In this document: positions 10,370-18,893 of the stretch, one piece after another
Position numbering within the stretch: position 1 is the stretch's first letter
Layout of the letters: each line of letters begins with the position of its first letter
Assembly: GCF_003330845.1 (NCBI RefSeq)
Contig: NZ_CP026121.1
Coordinates: 4,755,501-4,819,500 of the forward strand
Reading direction: 5' to 3'
Source of the DNA: Streptomyces sp. Go-475
GTDB lineage: Bacteria; Actinomycetota; Actinomycetes; Streptomycetales; Streptomycetaceae
Length of the DNA stretch: 64,000 nt
The notes under the pieces: model-generated
The model's database searches: none
The model's input: the letters and a program-made list of their open reading frames with translations, nothing else
Told to the model about the DNA's origin: nothing
Position numbers and translations under genes: made by a program

Positions 10370-11635
10370 ATGGCCGCCACCCACAGGATCGCCGCGGGCT
10401 CCGTGATCGCCGCGGTGTGCGCCGCGTCGCTCGCCGGTTGCGGGATCGGCACCTCCCGGCAAGGCACTCCCGAACCGTCCAAGGCGAAGCCCGCTCAGGC
10501 GCCGAAGAGCGCGGTCCGGCTGATCGGGGACGGCTCCACCGCCTACACCGGGGCCCAGCCCCGCCTGCCCCGGCCCGAGCGGCTGCGACCCGGCCAGAAG
10601 CCCCCGCAGTTCGTCGTCTTCTCCTGGGACGGCGCCGGCGAGGACAGTCAGAAGCTGTTCTCCCACTTCCGCAAGGTCGCCCGGGAGAACAACGCGACCA
10701 TGACGTACTTCCTCAGCGGCGTGTACCTGCTGCCGGACGAGAAACGCGACCTGTACCGGCCCCCGCAGCACTCCCCGGGCCGCTCCGACATCGGCTTCAA
10801 CGACCGCCGCGGCATCGCCGCCACCGTGGAGCAGCTGCGCCTGGCGTGGCTGGAGGGCAACGAGATCGGCACCCACTTCAACGGCCACTTCTGCGGCAGC
10901 GGCGGCGGGGTCGGCGAATGGTCCGTGCAGGACTGGAAGGACGAGATCGCCCAGGCCAAGCAGTTCGTGAAGACCTGGCGGACCAACACGGGCCTGAAGA
11001 ACGCGTCCCCGCTGCCCTTCGACTACGACAAGGAGCTCATCGGCGCCCGCACGCCCTGCCTGGAGGGCCAGCGGAACTTCCTGAAGGCGGCCCGCGACCT
11101 GGGCTTCCGCTACGACACCAGCGGCGTCAACGACCAGGTCTGGCCACGCAAGAAGCAGGGCCTGTGGGACGTGTCCATGCAGCTCGTGCCGTTCCCCGGG
11201 CACTCCTACGAGCAGCTGACCATGGACTACAACTTCATGGTCAACCAGTCGGGCACCACCACCCAGGGCGACCCCGCCATGCACGACTTCTGGGGCGACC
11301 AGATGCGCGACGGCCTGCTCAAGGGCTTCCAGCGGGCCTACGACGGCAACCGCGCGCCCCTGATCATCGGCAACCACTTCGAGTCCTGGAACGGCGGCAC
11401 CTACATGCGGGCCGTCGAGGAGGTCATCGAGACGGTGTGCACCAAGGAGGAGGTGCGCTGCGTCTCGTTCCGGCAGCTCGTGGACTGGCTGGACGCCCAG
11501 GACCCGAAGACGCTGGAGAAGCTGCGCACCCTGAAGGTCGGCGAGGCGCCGAAGGAGGGCTGGGAGGCCTTCCTGTCCGGCCGTCCCGCCCCGGCCCCGA
11601 AGGGCGTCCCCGGGGCTCCGGCGGCCCAGGGGTAG
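10370..11635 (+). CDS. Polysaccharide-deacetylase-like lipoprotein
   Basis: A 421-aa exported protein with a lipoprotein signal peptide: hydrophobic segment then the lipobox SLAGC, giving lipidation at about Cys24. The mature domain looks like a divergent NodB-type deacetylase. FVVFSWDGAGED supplies the acidic catalytic/metal position, and NEIGTHFNGHF supplies the HxxxH-type zinc ligands. FRYDTSGVNDQVWP fits the later NodB motif, and PLIIGNHFESWNGGTY the last. Such enzymes remove N-acetyl groups from cell-wall or extracellular polysaccharides. The distal half is longer than the minimal NodB fold. The substrate cannot be told from sequence. It is transcribed away from the SulP gene. Confidence 0.75.
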   Translation: MAATHRIAAGSVIAAVCAASLAGCGIGTSRQGTPEPSKAKPAQAPKSAVRLIGDGSTAYTGAQPRLPRPERLRPGQKPPQFVVFSWDGAGEDSQKLFSHFRKVARENNATMTYFLSGVYLLPDEKRDLYRPPQHSPGRSDIGFNDRRGIAATVEQLRLAWLEGNEIGTHFNGHFCGSGGGVGEWSVQDWKDEIAQAKQFVKTWRTNTGLKNASPLPFDYDKELIGARTPCLEGQRNFLKAARDLGFRYDTSGVNDQVWPRKKQGLWDVSMQLVPFPGHSYEQLTMDYNFMVNQSGTTTQGDPAMHDFWGDQMRDGLLKGFQRAYDGNRAPLIIGNHFESWNGGTYMRAVEEVIETVCTKEEVRCVSFRQLVDWLDAQDPKTLEKLRTLKVGEAPKEGWEAFLSGRPAPAPKGVPGAPAAQG

Positions 11636-11724
11636 TCGCCCGGCGGTCGCCCTGTCGGGCAGGCGCGCGTGAAGAAGGCCACTCCGCCGCGGGACGGGCC
11701 CCCGGGATGCGTAGGGTCGTACTC

Positions 11725-12549
11725 ATGAGTACAGCAGGCGCGACCGCCGATCCGCTCGCGGCCCTGGGGGCACTGCCCGGAGTGGCCGATTCCGTGGAGT
11801 CCGTACGCAAGTCCGTGGACCGGGTCTACGGCCACCGGATCATGCGGCGGCGCAGCAACGCGATCACCTCTGAGGCGGCCCTGCGCGGCGCCCGCGGCTC
11901 GGCGGCCCTGTCCGGCGCGGACTGGGCCCTGGAGGAGGTGCGCCGCCGTTCGGACTTCAGCGGCGACGACGAGGCGCGCACCGTCGGCGCCTCGCTGCGG
12001 CTCACCGCCGAGGCGGGCCAGCTGCTGTCGATCTGGCGGCAGTCGCCCCTGCGGGTGCTGGCCCGGCTGCACCTGGTGGCGGCCGCGGACCAGGCCGACC
12101 AGGTCGGGCGGCCCCGGCAGGAGGGCGAGGTGGTCGACGAGCCGCTGGTCCGGCTGCCGCTGCCGAGCGCGGCCGAGGCGCACGGCCGGCTGGAGGGCCT
12201 GGCCGAGCTGATCATCGCGGGCGGCTCCGCGCCGGCGCTGGTGACGGCCGCCGTCGTGCACGGCGAACTGCTCGCACTGCGCCCGTTCACGTCCCACAAC
12301 GGCCTGGTGGCGCGCACCGCCGAGCGCATCGTGCTGGTCGGCAGCGGACTGGACCCGAAGTCGGTCTGCCCGGCCGAGGTCGGCCACGCCGAGCTGGGCC
12401 GCGAGGCCTATCTGGAAGCCCTGGAGGGGTACGTCTCCGGCACCCCGGAGGGCGTGGGCGCCTGGATCGCCCACTGCGGCAGGGCGGTCGAACTGGGGGC
12501 GCGCGAGTCGACGGCGGTGTGCGAGGCGCTGCAGCGCGGAGCGGCCTGA
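11725..12549 (+). CDS. Degenerate Fic-like protein
   Basis: A 274-aa protein from an ATG at 11725. In its C-terminal half HGELLALRPFTSHNGLVARTAERIVL aligns with the Fic-domain core HxF(D/E)xGNGRxxR. The first His is replaced by Arg (RPF), and GNGR is reduced to HNGL with only the distal Arg kept. Fic proteins transfer AMP or other phosphate-containing groups to target side chains. With the catalytic His and first Arg absent, canonical AMPylation is unlikely. It sits between the deacetylase lipoprotein and the HAD phosphatase. No signal peptide or membrane segment is visible. The function is unknown; it may be a regulatory or pseudo-enzyme relative. Confidence 0.65.
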   Translation: MSTAGATADPLAALGALPGVADSVESVRKSVDRVYGHRIMRRRSNAITSEAALRGARGSAALSGADWALEEVRRRSDFSGDDEARTVGASLRLTAEAGQLLSIWRQSPLRVLARLHLVAAADQADQVGRPRQEGEVVDEPLVRLPLPSAAEAHGRLEGLAELIIAGGSAPALVTAAVVHGELLALRPFTSHNGLVARTAERIVLVGSGLDPKSVCPAEVGHAELGREAYLEALEGYVSGTPEGVGAWIAHCGRAVELGARESTAVCEALQRGAA

Positions 12550-12881
12550 GAGTCCTGTGGACAAGAGATGCGGCGGTACGAGAACTCGTACCGCCGCTGG
12601 CATGAGCACCGGGTTACCAAGCGTCCTCGATATATGCCCATCAGGTCGGGAACTTTGCCCGTCACCTGGTGCGGCTGGCCCGTAATCGACGGGTCGACGT
12701 CGCGTGGGTGCCCGGTGTCCATGCTCGGTCCGTGGGGCCAAATGCGTTTTAAGGTGATCCTCTCGGATGTCCTTGGTCTCGCGGGCCGTTGAGTCCTTTG
12801 TACTCCTGACCCGAAGTAAGCGGAAGTCCAGACTGCACTTCTTTACTTTTGGGTTCAAATAGGACTTCGGGAAGCCCGAGG
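12550..12881. other. Convergent intergenic region between the Fic-like and HAD genes
   Basis: This gene-free stretch holds a strong hairpin (12570-12597, listed separately) just after the Fic-like stop. Near the HAD stop CCCGAAGT at 12810-12817 is inverted as ACTTCGGG at 12864-12871, with a partly complementary middle. The HAD-proximal 100 bases are AT-richer than average. Both flanking genes terminate here. Confidence 0.45.
12570..12597. terminator. Perfect 13-bp hairpin between convergent genes
   Basis: GCGGCGGTACGAG at 12570-12582 pairs perfectly with CTCGTACCGCCGC at 12585-12597; the practical loop is GAAC. It is 20 nt past the Fic-like stop codon and stands between convergent genes, so it can serve as a terminator for the plus strand and possibly both strands. 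Confidence 0.75.
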
Positions 12882-13715
12882 TCAGGCGACCGTGGCCCGG
12901 CGCCGGTTCGCGTACCAGACGAGGCCCGCGGTGGCCGCCGCGGCGCCTATCGCGGCGACCGCGACGAGCGCCGGACGCGGCGGTACGGAGAACGCGGGGA
13001 TGCGCTGCTTGAGCCGGACCGGCCGGTGGAAGTCCAGGATCGGCCACCCGCGCGCGAGGGCCTCACGGCGCAGCGCGCGGTCCGGGTTCACGGCGTGGGG
13101 GTGCCCGACGGACTCCAGCATCGGCACGTCGGTCGCCGAGTCGCTGTAGGCGTAGCAGCGGCTGAGGTCGTACCCCTCGGACTCGGCCAGTTCCCTGATG
13201 GCCTCGGCCTTGGTCGGGCCGTAGGCGTAGTACTCCACCTCGCCGGTGAAGCAGCCGTCCTCGCCCACGACCATGCGGGTCGCCACCACGCGGTCCGCGC
13301 CGAGCAGCTCGCCGATCGGCTCGACCACCTCCGCGCCCGACGTGGACACGATCACGACGTCGCGGCCGGCGGTGTGGTGCTCTTCGATGAGGGAGGCGGC
13401 CTCGTCGTAGATGATCGGGTCGATCAGGTCGTGCAGGGTCTCGGCGACGATCTCCCTGACCTGCTGCACGTTCCAGCCGCGGCACAGCGCGGACAAGTAC
13501 GCGCGCATCCGCTCCATCTGGTCGTGGTCGGCGCCGCCGGCCAGGAAGACGAACTGGGCATATGCGGTGCGCAGCACGGCCCTGCGGTTGATCAGACCGC
13601 CTTGGTAGAACGACTTGCTGAAGGTGAGCGTGCTCGACTTCGCAATGACGGTCTTGTCCAGGTCGAAGAAGGCCGCTGTGCGGGGCAAGGAGTGGTTTTC
13701 CACGCCCTTGAGCAT
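12882..13715 (-). CDS. HAD-superfamily (SerB-like, IB) phosphatase with C-terminal membrane anchor
   Basis: A 277-aa HAD hydrolase. Motif I is FFDLDKTVI with the nucleophilic Asp, motif II is VSTSG, the conserved Lys is in YGPTKAEAI, and motif III/IV is YSDSATDVPML. The spacing and the cap-1 insertion match the HAD-IB phosphoserine-phosphatase-like family. After residue about 235 there is a basic stretch, a transmembrane helix (LVAVAAIGAAAATAGLVWY) and a short RRR tail, so it is probably anchored to the membrane. It occupies the Rv3661 position, divergent from ssd. Its substrate is not known; assignment as a true phosphoserine phosphatase would be unsafe. Confidence 0.85.
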   Translation of the reverse strand: MLKGVENHSLPRTAAFFDLDKTVIAKSSTLTFSKSFYQGGLINRRAVLRTAYAQFVFLAGGADHDQMERMRAYLSALCRGWNVQQVREIVAETLHDLIDPIIYDEAASLIEEHHTAGRDVVIVSTSGAEVVEPIGELLGADRVVATRMVVGEDGCFTGEVEYYAYGPTKAEAIRELAESEGYDLSRCYAYSDSATDVPMLESVGHPHAVNPDRALRREALARGWPILDFHRPVRLKQRIPAFSVPPRPALVAVAAIGAAAATAGLVWYANRRRATVA

Positions 13716-13752
13716 AGGGGCAGCCCATTCGGCGTAAGGTGGGGCGCGTGGG

Positions 13753-13780
13753 TTTGCCTGAGAGGGCTCTCGGGTACACC
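13753..13780 (+). promoter_or_regulatory. Candidate promoter of the 6C RNA
   Basis: TTTGCC at 13753-13758 and TACACC at 13775-13780, separated by 16 nt, form a plausible -35/-10 pair. The predicted start near 13787 would give a transcript of about 100 nt ending at the second C-rich hairpin. This is inferred from sequence only. Confidence 0.35.
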
Positions 13781-13786
13781 ATGGAA

Positions 13787-13886
13787 GTCACGGATCGTTC
13801 GCGACCGTGCTAACCCGGCCCGACTCCTCCCCCCCCGAGTCGGCCGTGGGGACGACCCCCGCTCTCCCCCCCGGCGGGGGTCGTCG
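13787..13886 (+). ncRNA. 6C small RNA (two hairpins with C-rich loops)
   Basis: Two adjacent hairpins each expose a run of cytosines. The first has stem CGACTC (13821-13826) with GAGTCG (13837-13842) and a loop containing eight consecutive Cs. The second has a 12-bp stem GACGACCCCCGC (13851-13862) with GCGGGGGTCGTC (13874-13885) and a C-run loop. Paired C-rich-loop hairpins define the actinobacterial 6C RNA motif. The location also fits: the M. tuberculosis 6C RNA (B11, ncRv13660c) lies between ssd and the HAD gene, and an S. coelicolor 6C RNA (scr3559) is known from the same neighbourhood. In mycobacteria it acts on mRNAs through its C loops pairing with G-rich ribosome-binding sites. The 5' end is approximate. 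Confidence 0.8.
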
Positions 13887-14304
13887 CATGTCCGGGTGGG
13901 TTTTCTCCTTCTTCGCGCGGCCGGAGCGCCGCTTCCGAGGCGGCTTCGGCCGTCTCTTCCGCATGCCCATGATCCGTCACGTTGCGTAGCCGTCGGACTG
14001 CTCTGTGGAAGTCGCACAGAGGGCCTGCGGGCGTCACCGGTATGGGTGACGGCGATATTCACAACCCCCGGAGTGTCCACAGTTATCCACCAAGATCCAC
14101 ACGATTTCCGGGATCGCTGCACCGTGATTCCAGCGCACCCCGCTCGCGGCGAGTTCATGGCCGGTTCCGATTGCCGGGGGGGGGCGTTCGGCCGGTTTCC
14201 GCCGGCCGTTCACAGGGAGGCCGCCTTGCCGGTTCTTCCCGTGTTCGGGAATCGCGTGGCCGCAGGGGCCGCGCGAGTCGAGCAGCGAAGGGGGATGGAG
14301 ACCA

Positions 14305-15408
14305 GTGGCCGGAACCGTCACACACGATCCACCGCCGGCCGCCGGAGGGCGGCAGGGCGGACCGCTGATCGTCACCGAGGACAGCGAACTTCTCGACGAC
14401 CTGCTGCGCCTGTGCGCGGCGGCGGGCGCCACACCCGAGGTGCACCACGGGGTGCCGGAGCGCAGAGGCAGCTGGGAGGCCGCACCGCTCGTCCTGGTGG
14501 GCGACGACGCCGCGCGGCGCGTGCGCGGGGCCGCGCGCAGAAGGGGAGTCATCCTCGTCGGCCGGGACCAGGACGACTCGGGCGTGTGGCGGCGTGCCGT
14601 CGAGATCGGCGCCGAGCACGTGCTGATGCTGCCCGACGGCGAACAGTGGCTGGTCGACCGGATCGCCGACGTGGCCGAGGGCGTCGGCAGGCCCGCTCTC
14701 ACCGTGGGCGTGATCGGCGGCCGGGGCGGGGCCGGAGCGTCCACGCTCGCGTGCGCCCTCGCCGTCACCTCCGCGCGTGAGGGGTTGCGCACACTCCTGG
14801 TGGACGCCGATCCGCTCGGTGGCGGACTCGACGTACTCCTCGGCGGTGAGACGGCCGAGGGGCTGCGCTGGCCGGCGTTCGCCTCCTCGCGCGGCCGGGT
14901 CGGCGGAGGCGCCCTGGAGGAGTCGCTGCCCGAGCTGCACTCGCTGCGGGTGCTCAGCTGGGACCGCGGCGACCGGATCGCCGTGCCGCCGCAGGCGGTG
15001 CGCGCGGTGCTGGCGGCGGCCCGGCGCCGGGGCGGCACGGTCGTGGTGGACCTGCCGCGCCGGATCGACGACGGGGTCGCCGAGGTGCTCGGTCAGCTGG
15101 ACGTCGGCCTGCTGGTGGTGCCCGCCGAGCTGCGGGCCGTGGCGGCCGCCGGGCGGGTGGCGTCCGCCGTGGGCATGGTCCTGCGGGACCTGCGGGTGGC
15201 GGTCCGCGGGCCGTATCCGCCGGGGCTCGACGACCGTGAGGTGGCCCGGCTGCTCGGGCTGCCGCTGGCCGGTGAGGTGCCGCTGGAGCCGGGGCTGCTG
15301 CGCCCTGACGAGGGCACGGCGCCGCCGGGTGCCGCCGGGCGGGGACCGCTCGCCCGGTTCTGCAAGGAGTTCTGGGAGCGGGCCCTCGTCGAGGCGGGTA
15401 CGGCATGA
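14305..15408 (+). CDS. CpaE/Ssd-like ParA-family ATPase of the Tad locus
   Basis: A 367-aa protein. Residues about 1-130 form a degenerate receiver-like domain (LIVTEDSELLDDLLRL). Residues about 130-360 form a MinD/ParA ATPase. The deviant Walker A is altered: GGRGGAGASTLACALAV keeps the glycines, but Ser or Ala replaces the usual Lys. LLVDADPLGGGLDVLLGG is the switch segment. TadZ/CpaE proteins position the Tad secretion machinery. The mycobacterial orthologue Rv3660c is called Ssd and affects septum placement. It is first in the Tad operon; GTG at 14305 has GGAG at a suitable distance. The stop overlaps tadA by 4 nt. Confidence 0.85.
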   Translation: MAGTVTHDPPPAAGGRQGGPLIVTEDSELLDDLLRLCAAAGATPEVHHGVPERRGSWEAAPLVLVGDDAARRVRGAARRRGVILVGRDQDDSGVWRRAVEIGAEHVLMLPDGEQWLVDRIADVAEGVGRPALTVGVIGGRGGAGASTLACALAVTSAREGLRTLLVDADPLGGGLDVLLGGETAEGLRWPAFASSRGRVGGGALEESLPELHSLRVLSWDRGDRIAVPPQAVRAVLAAARRRGGTVVVDLPRRIDDGVAEVLGQLDVGLLVVPAELRAVAAAGRVASAVGMVLRDLRVAVRGPYPPGLDDREVARLLGLPLAGEVPLEPGLLRPDEGTAPPGAAGRGPLARFCKEFWERALVEAGTA

Positions 15409-16613
15409 GCACCCTGGCCGGACCGGAGGGCGCGGAGCTGCTCGACGGCGTGCGGCGGTGGCTGGCCGAGAGCGGTGGCGAGCCGACCCCCGCGCGCGTG
15501 GCGCAGGCCCTGCGCGAACAAGGGCGGGTGCTCGGGGACGCCGAAGTCCTGGGCGCCGCCGCGCGGTTGCGGTCGGAGCTGGTCGGCAGCGGGCCGCTGG
15601 AGCCGCTGCTCGCCGACCCGTCGGTGACCGACGTGCTGGTGTCCGCCCCGGACCGGGTCTGGGTGGACCGGGGCGGCGGACTGGAGCTGACGGCGGTGCG
15701 GTTCGCGGACGCGGCGGCCGTACGACGGCTCGCCCAGCGCCTCGCCGCGGTGGCGGGACGCCGTCTTGACGACGCCCGCCCGTGGGTCGACGCCCGGTTG
15801 CCCGACGGGACCCGGCTGCACGCGGTGCTGCCACCGGTGGCGGTGGGCTGCGCCTGCCTGTCGCTGCGCGTCGTGCGGCCGCGTGCCTTCACGCTCGGCG
15901 AGCTGGTCGCGGCGGGCACGGTGCCGCCGGGCGGGGACCGCGTGCTGCGCACGCTGCTCGACGCCCGGCTGTCGTTCCTCGTCAGCGGCGGCACGGGCAG
16001 CGGCAAGACGACGCTGCTGAGTGCCCTGCTGGGGCTGGTCGGGCCGGAGGAGCGGATCGTCCTCGCCGAGGACTCGGCGGAACTCCGGCCGGACCATCCG
16101 CACGTGGTGCGGCTGGAGACCAGACCCGCCAACCAGGAGGGGGCGGGCCTGGTCACCCTCGAGGACCTGGTGCGCCAGGCGCTGCGGATGCGGCCCGACC
16201 GGCTGGTGGTGGGCGAGGTGCGCGGGCCCGAAGTGGTCCATCTGCTGGCCGCGTTGAACACCGGCCACGAGGGCGGCTGCGGGACCGTGCACGCCAACGC
16301 GGCCGCCGATGTACCGGCCCGGCTGGAGGCGCTCGGCATGGCCGCCGGGCTCGACCGGGCCGCGCTGCACAGCCAGCTGGCGGCCGCCCTCGCCGTGGTG
16401 CTGCACCTCGTGCGCGACCGGTCAGGGCGGCGGCGCATCGCGGAGGTGCACGTGCTGGAGCGGGATCCGTCGGGGCTGGTGCGGACGGTGCCCGCGCTGC
16501 GATGGGGAGCCGAGGCGTTCGTGCGGGAGCGGGGCTGGGAGCGGCTGCGGGGGCTGCTCCGGGGAGACGGAACGGGGCCGTGTGAGGCCGGGACGAAGGA
16601 GGGCGAGGCATGA
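15405..16613 (+). CDS. tadA: TadA/CpaF-type secretion ATPase
   Basis: A 402-aa type II/IV secretion ATPase. The N-terminal domain (residues about 1-165) includes GPLEPLLADPSVTDVLV, typical of CpaF. Walker A is SGGTGSGKTTLLSALL, followed by the Asp box (IVLAEDSAEL), Walker B (RPDRLVVGEVRG) and a His box (GHEGGCGTVHANAA). It should hexamerise at the cytoplasmic membrane and power pilin assembly together with TadB and TadC. It overlaps its neighbours by ATGA at both ends, so the operon is tightly coupled. Confidence 0.92.
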   Translation: MSTLAGPEGAELLDGVRRWLAESGGEPTPARVAQALREQGRVLGDAEVLGAAARLRSELVGSGPLEPLLADPSVTDVLVSAPDRVWVDRGGGLELTAVRFADAAAVRRLAQRLAAVAGRRLDDARPWVDARLPDGTRLHAVLPPVAVGCACLSLRVVRPRAFTLGELVAAGTVPPGGDRVLRTLLDARLSFLVSGGTGSGKTTLLSALLGLVGPEERIVLAEDSAELRPDHPHVVRLETRPANQEGAGLVTLEDLVRQALRMRPDRLVVGEVRGPEVVHLLAALNTGHEGGCGTVHANAAADVPARLEALGMAAGLDRAALHSQLAAALAVVLHLVRDRSGRRRIAEVHVLERDPSGLVRTVPALRWGAEAFVRERGWERLRGLLRGDGTGPCEAGTKEGEA

Positions 16614-17482
16614 CGGGGGCGGCTGAGCTGTCGATGGGTGCGGCCGTGGCGTGCATGGGGGCGGCGGTCTGGCTGATGGGCGAGCGGCACTCGGCGGCGC
16701 GGCGGGCGCGGTTGCTGCTCGCGGGCGGCGGGGCCGTCGGGAGCGGGCCGCCCGGGTGGCGGCGGATGACCGGTGGGTTGCGGCGCGTCCGCGGTCGGCT
16801 GCGGCCCGAGTGGTGGGCGCCGGTGGCCGGTCTGGTGCTGGCGGTGCTCGGGGCCTCGCTGCTGCCGGTCGTCCTGGGGGCGGCCGGGGTGCCGCTGCTG
16901 CGGCGGGTCCGGCGGGCCGCCCGGGCGCGGCGGGACCGGGAGCGCCGGGCCGACGCGGTGATCGCGCTGTGCGGCGCCCTCGCCGGGGAGGTACGGGCCG
17001 GACGCCAGCCGGGTGAGGCGCTGCTGCGGGCCGCGCGGGACTGCGGCGGACTCGCGGACGCGCGGGCGACGGTACTGGCGGCGGCGCGGTTCGGCGGTGA
17101 CGTGCCCGACGCGCTCGCGACGGCGGCTCGGCAACCGGGCGCCGAGGGGCTGCGGGGACTCGCGGCGTGCTGGCGGGTGGCCGTGGACCAGGGCGCGGGG
17201 CTCGCGGCCGGACTCGACCGGCTCGCCGCCGCCCTGCGCGCCGAACGGGACCAACGGTGTGACCTGCGCGCCCAGTTGGCGGGTGCCCGGGCCACGGCGG
17301 TGATGCTCGCCGGGCTGCCGGCCCTGGGGCTCCTGATCGGCGGCGCCCTCGGCGCCGATCCCCTCCATGCCCTGCTGCACACCCCGGCGGGCCTGGGCTG
17401 TCTGGTCGCCGGCGGTGTGCTGGAAGGCCTGGGGGTGTGGTGGGTGCTGCGGATCGTGCGGGGCGCGGAGGCGGCGACATGA
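16610..17482 (+). CDS. tadB: TadB-like inner-membrane platform protein
   Basis: A 290-aa protein with an N-terminal membrane segment, a helical pair near residues 75-100 (WWAPVAGLVLAVLGASLLPVV), a GspF/T2SSF cytoplasmic domain around residues 110-220 (ALCGALAGEVRAGRQPGEALLRAA), and two C-terminal helices. TadB and TadC form the membrane platform that works with TadA. It overlaps tadA and tadC by 4 nt each. Confidence 0.85.
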   Translation: MTGAAELSMGAAVACMGAAVWLMGERHSAARRARLLLAGGGAVGSGPPGWRRMTGGLRRVRGRLRPEWWAPVAGLVLAVLGASLLPVVLGAAGVPLLRRVRRAARARRDRERRADAVIALCGALAGEVRAGRQPGEALLRAARDCGGLADARATVLAAARFGGDVPDALATAARQPGAEGLRGLAACWRVAVDQGAGLAAGLDRLAAALRAERDQRCDLRAQLAGARATAVMLAGLPALGLLIGGALGADPLHALLHTPAGLGCLVAGGVLEGLGVWWVLRIVRGAEAAT

Positions 17483-18267
17483 GCGGAGAAGTTGTCCACA
17501 GGCTGGGGGTGGCGGTGGGAATCGTGTCGGCCCTCATCTGGTCGGTGCGGTGGCTGGCGGACGGGCGGCGCCGGCGGCGGATACGGCGGCGGCTGGCCGA
17601 GCTGCAGGTCCGGGAAGCACCCGCTCCCGCCCCGCGCCTCGCCCTGCGCGGAGCCGCGCGGAGATGGCTGGCGCCCGTGGGTGTGGCGTGTGCCGGGTGG
17701 GCCCTGGTCGGCGGACTCACCGGTGTCGCCGTGGGGCTGGCCGGCGCGGTGGGGATGTGGCGGTGGCGGCTGCGGCAGGAGGTGTCCGGCGCGGACGCGC
17801 GGGCGCCCGACCTCGCCGAGGCGGCCCGGCAACTGCCCCTCGCCGCCGACCTGCTGGCCGCCTGCATCGCGGCGGGCGCCGGTCCGGTGATCGCGGCACA
17901 GGCGGTCGGCGAGGCCCTGGGCGGCCCGGTGGGGGACGCGCTGGCCCGCGGTGCGGCGGAGGTACGGCTGGGCGGTGAACCGGGGGCGGCCTGGCGCCGG
18001 TTGGCCGCCGTCCCGGGCGCCGGAGGGCTGGCCCGGCTGCTCGAACGGGCCGATGTGTCCGGGCTGCCGGCCGCCGCGCCGGTGGCGCGGCTCGCCGCTG
18101 AGGCCCGTGCCGACTGGGGCCGCGCCGCGACGGCCCGGGCCCGCCGAGCGGGCGTCATGGTCAGCGCGCCGGTCGGGCTCTGTTTCCTGCCCGCGTTCGT
18201 CGCGGTCGGCGTGCTGCCCGTGGTGATCGGGCTCGCGGGCGGCGTGCTCGGAGGGGGTGGCGGCTGA
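17479..18267 (+). CDS. tadC: TadC-like inner-membrane platform protein
   Basis: A 262-aa protein with the T2SSF pattern: AARQLPLAADLLAACIAAGAGPVIAAQAVGEAL starts the cytoplasmic helical domain, and two hydrophobic segments flank it. ATG at 17479 overlaps the tadB stop. An ORF extending upstream to 17437 is open but would overlap tadB further and lacks an RBS. The C-terminal segment FVAVGVLPVVIGLAGGVLGGGGG is a membrane helix. Confidence 0.85.
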   Translation: MSGEVVHRLGVAVGIVSALIWSVRWLADGRRRRRIRRRLAELQVREAPAPAPRLALRGAARRWLAPVGVACAGWALVGGLTGVAVGLAGAVGMWRWRLRQEVSGADARAPDLAEAARQLPLAADLLAACIAAGAGPVIAAQAVGEALGGPVGDALARGAAEVRLGGEPGAAWRRLAAVPGAGGLARLLERADVSGLPAAAPVARLAAEARADWGRAATARARRAGVMVSAPVGLCFLPAFVAVGVLPVVIGLAGGVLGGGGG

Positions 18268-18337
18268 CGGGGAGACGAAACGACAGCAAGCGATCTGAGA
18301 ACAAAGAAAGTTCGGACTCTTTCCCACGGGGGTTGAG

Positions 18338-18547
18338 ATGTGTCAGGTGGTATGGGCGCGGCTGCGGGCCGTGGTGTGCAGGGCGCGTGCGGCGCGGCGG
18401 GACGCGGGGATGGTCACCTCCGAGTACGCCACCGGAATCGTCGCGGCGGTGGCGTTCGCGGTGGTGCTCTACAAGGTCGTCACCAGCGGTGCGGTCAGCG
18501 CGGAGTTGCAGAGCATCGTGAAAGAAGCCCTCAATGCGCGGATGTGA
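18338..18547 (+). CDS. Flp-like pilin (DUF4244)
   Basis: A 69-aa prepilin. The basic leader (residues 1-23) ends in Gly and is followed by MVTSEYATG. Cleavage after that Gly places Glu at +5 and Tyr at +6, the signature of Flp pilins processed by a TadV/CpaA peptidase. A 20-residue hydrophobic stretch (IVAAVAFAVVLYKVV) follows. No prepilin peptidase gene is visible in this locus. The gap of 70 nt after tadC suggests either a separate promoter or an internal RNA-processing point. It overlaps the TadE-like gene by 14 nt. Confidence 0.8.
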   Translation: MCQVVWARLRAVVCRARAARRDAGMVTSEYATGIVAAVAFAVVLYKVVTSGAVSAELQSIVKEALNARM

Positions 18548-18893
18548 GCGGGGCGCCGACCGCGGCTTCGTCACAGCGGAATCGGCCGTGGTGCTGCCCG
18601 TGCTGGTGATGTTCGCGATGGCATTGGTGTGGGGGCTGCTGGTCGTGGCCGCGCAGATCCAGTGCGTGGACGCGGCGCGGACGGGCGCCCGTGCGGCGGC
18701 CCGGCAGGACCCGCCCGGCGCGGTCGTGCGGCTGACCCGCGAGGCGGCGCCGCCCGGCGCGAAGGTCACCGTCAGCCGGGACGCGGAGCATGTGCGGGTG
18801 GTCGTCGTGGCCGAGCCGCCGGTGCTGCGCGGGCTGTCCTTCGCCGTGCGTGAGGAGGCCGTGGCGTCGGTGGAGGAGGCGGTGGGGTCGTGA
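18534..18893 (+). CDS. tadE: TadE-like pseudopilin
   Basis: A 119-aa protein with a short leader, then GFVTAESAVVLPVLVMFAMAL: cleavage after Gly again gives Glu at +5, followed by a transmembrane helix. The periplasmic part is small and basic/hydrophobic. TadE proteins are minor pilins of the Tad machine. The start at ATG 18534 lies inside the Flp-like gene, 14 nt before its stop. Confidence 0.8.
   Translation: MRGCERGADRGFVTAESAVVLPVLVMFAMALVWGLLVVAAQIQCVDAARTGARAAARQDPPGAVVRLTREAAPPGAKVTVSRDAEHVRVVVVAEPPVLRGLSFAVREEAVASVEEAVGS

Larger units (their letters stand above)
13716..14304. other. Divergent intergenic region containing the 6C RNA and the Tad operon promoter
   Basis: These 589 bases carry no credible protein gene. 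The HAD promoter should lie at the left, the 6C-type RNA at about 13787-13886, and the ssd/Tad leader at 13990-14304. The last 100 bases include a run of G residues and the GGAG ribosome-binding site that precedes the GTG at 14305. Confidence 0.55.

Noticed and set aside
13807..13989. A 60-aa ORF over the 6C hairpins.
   Set aside because: It has no RBS and its codons coincide with the two C-loop hairpins of the 6C RNA.
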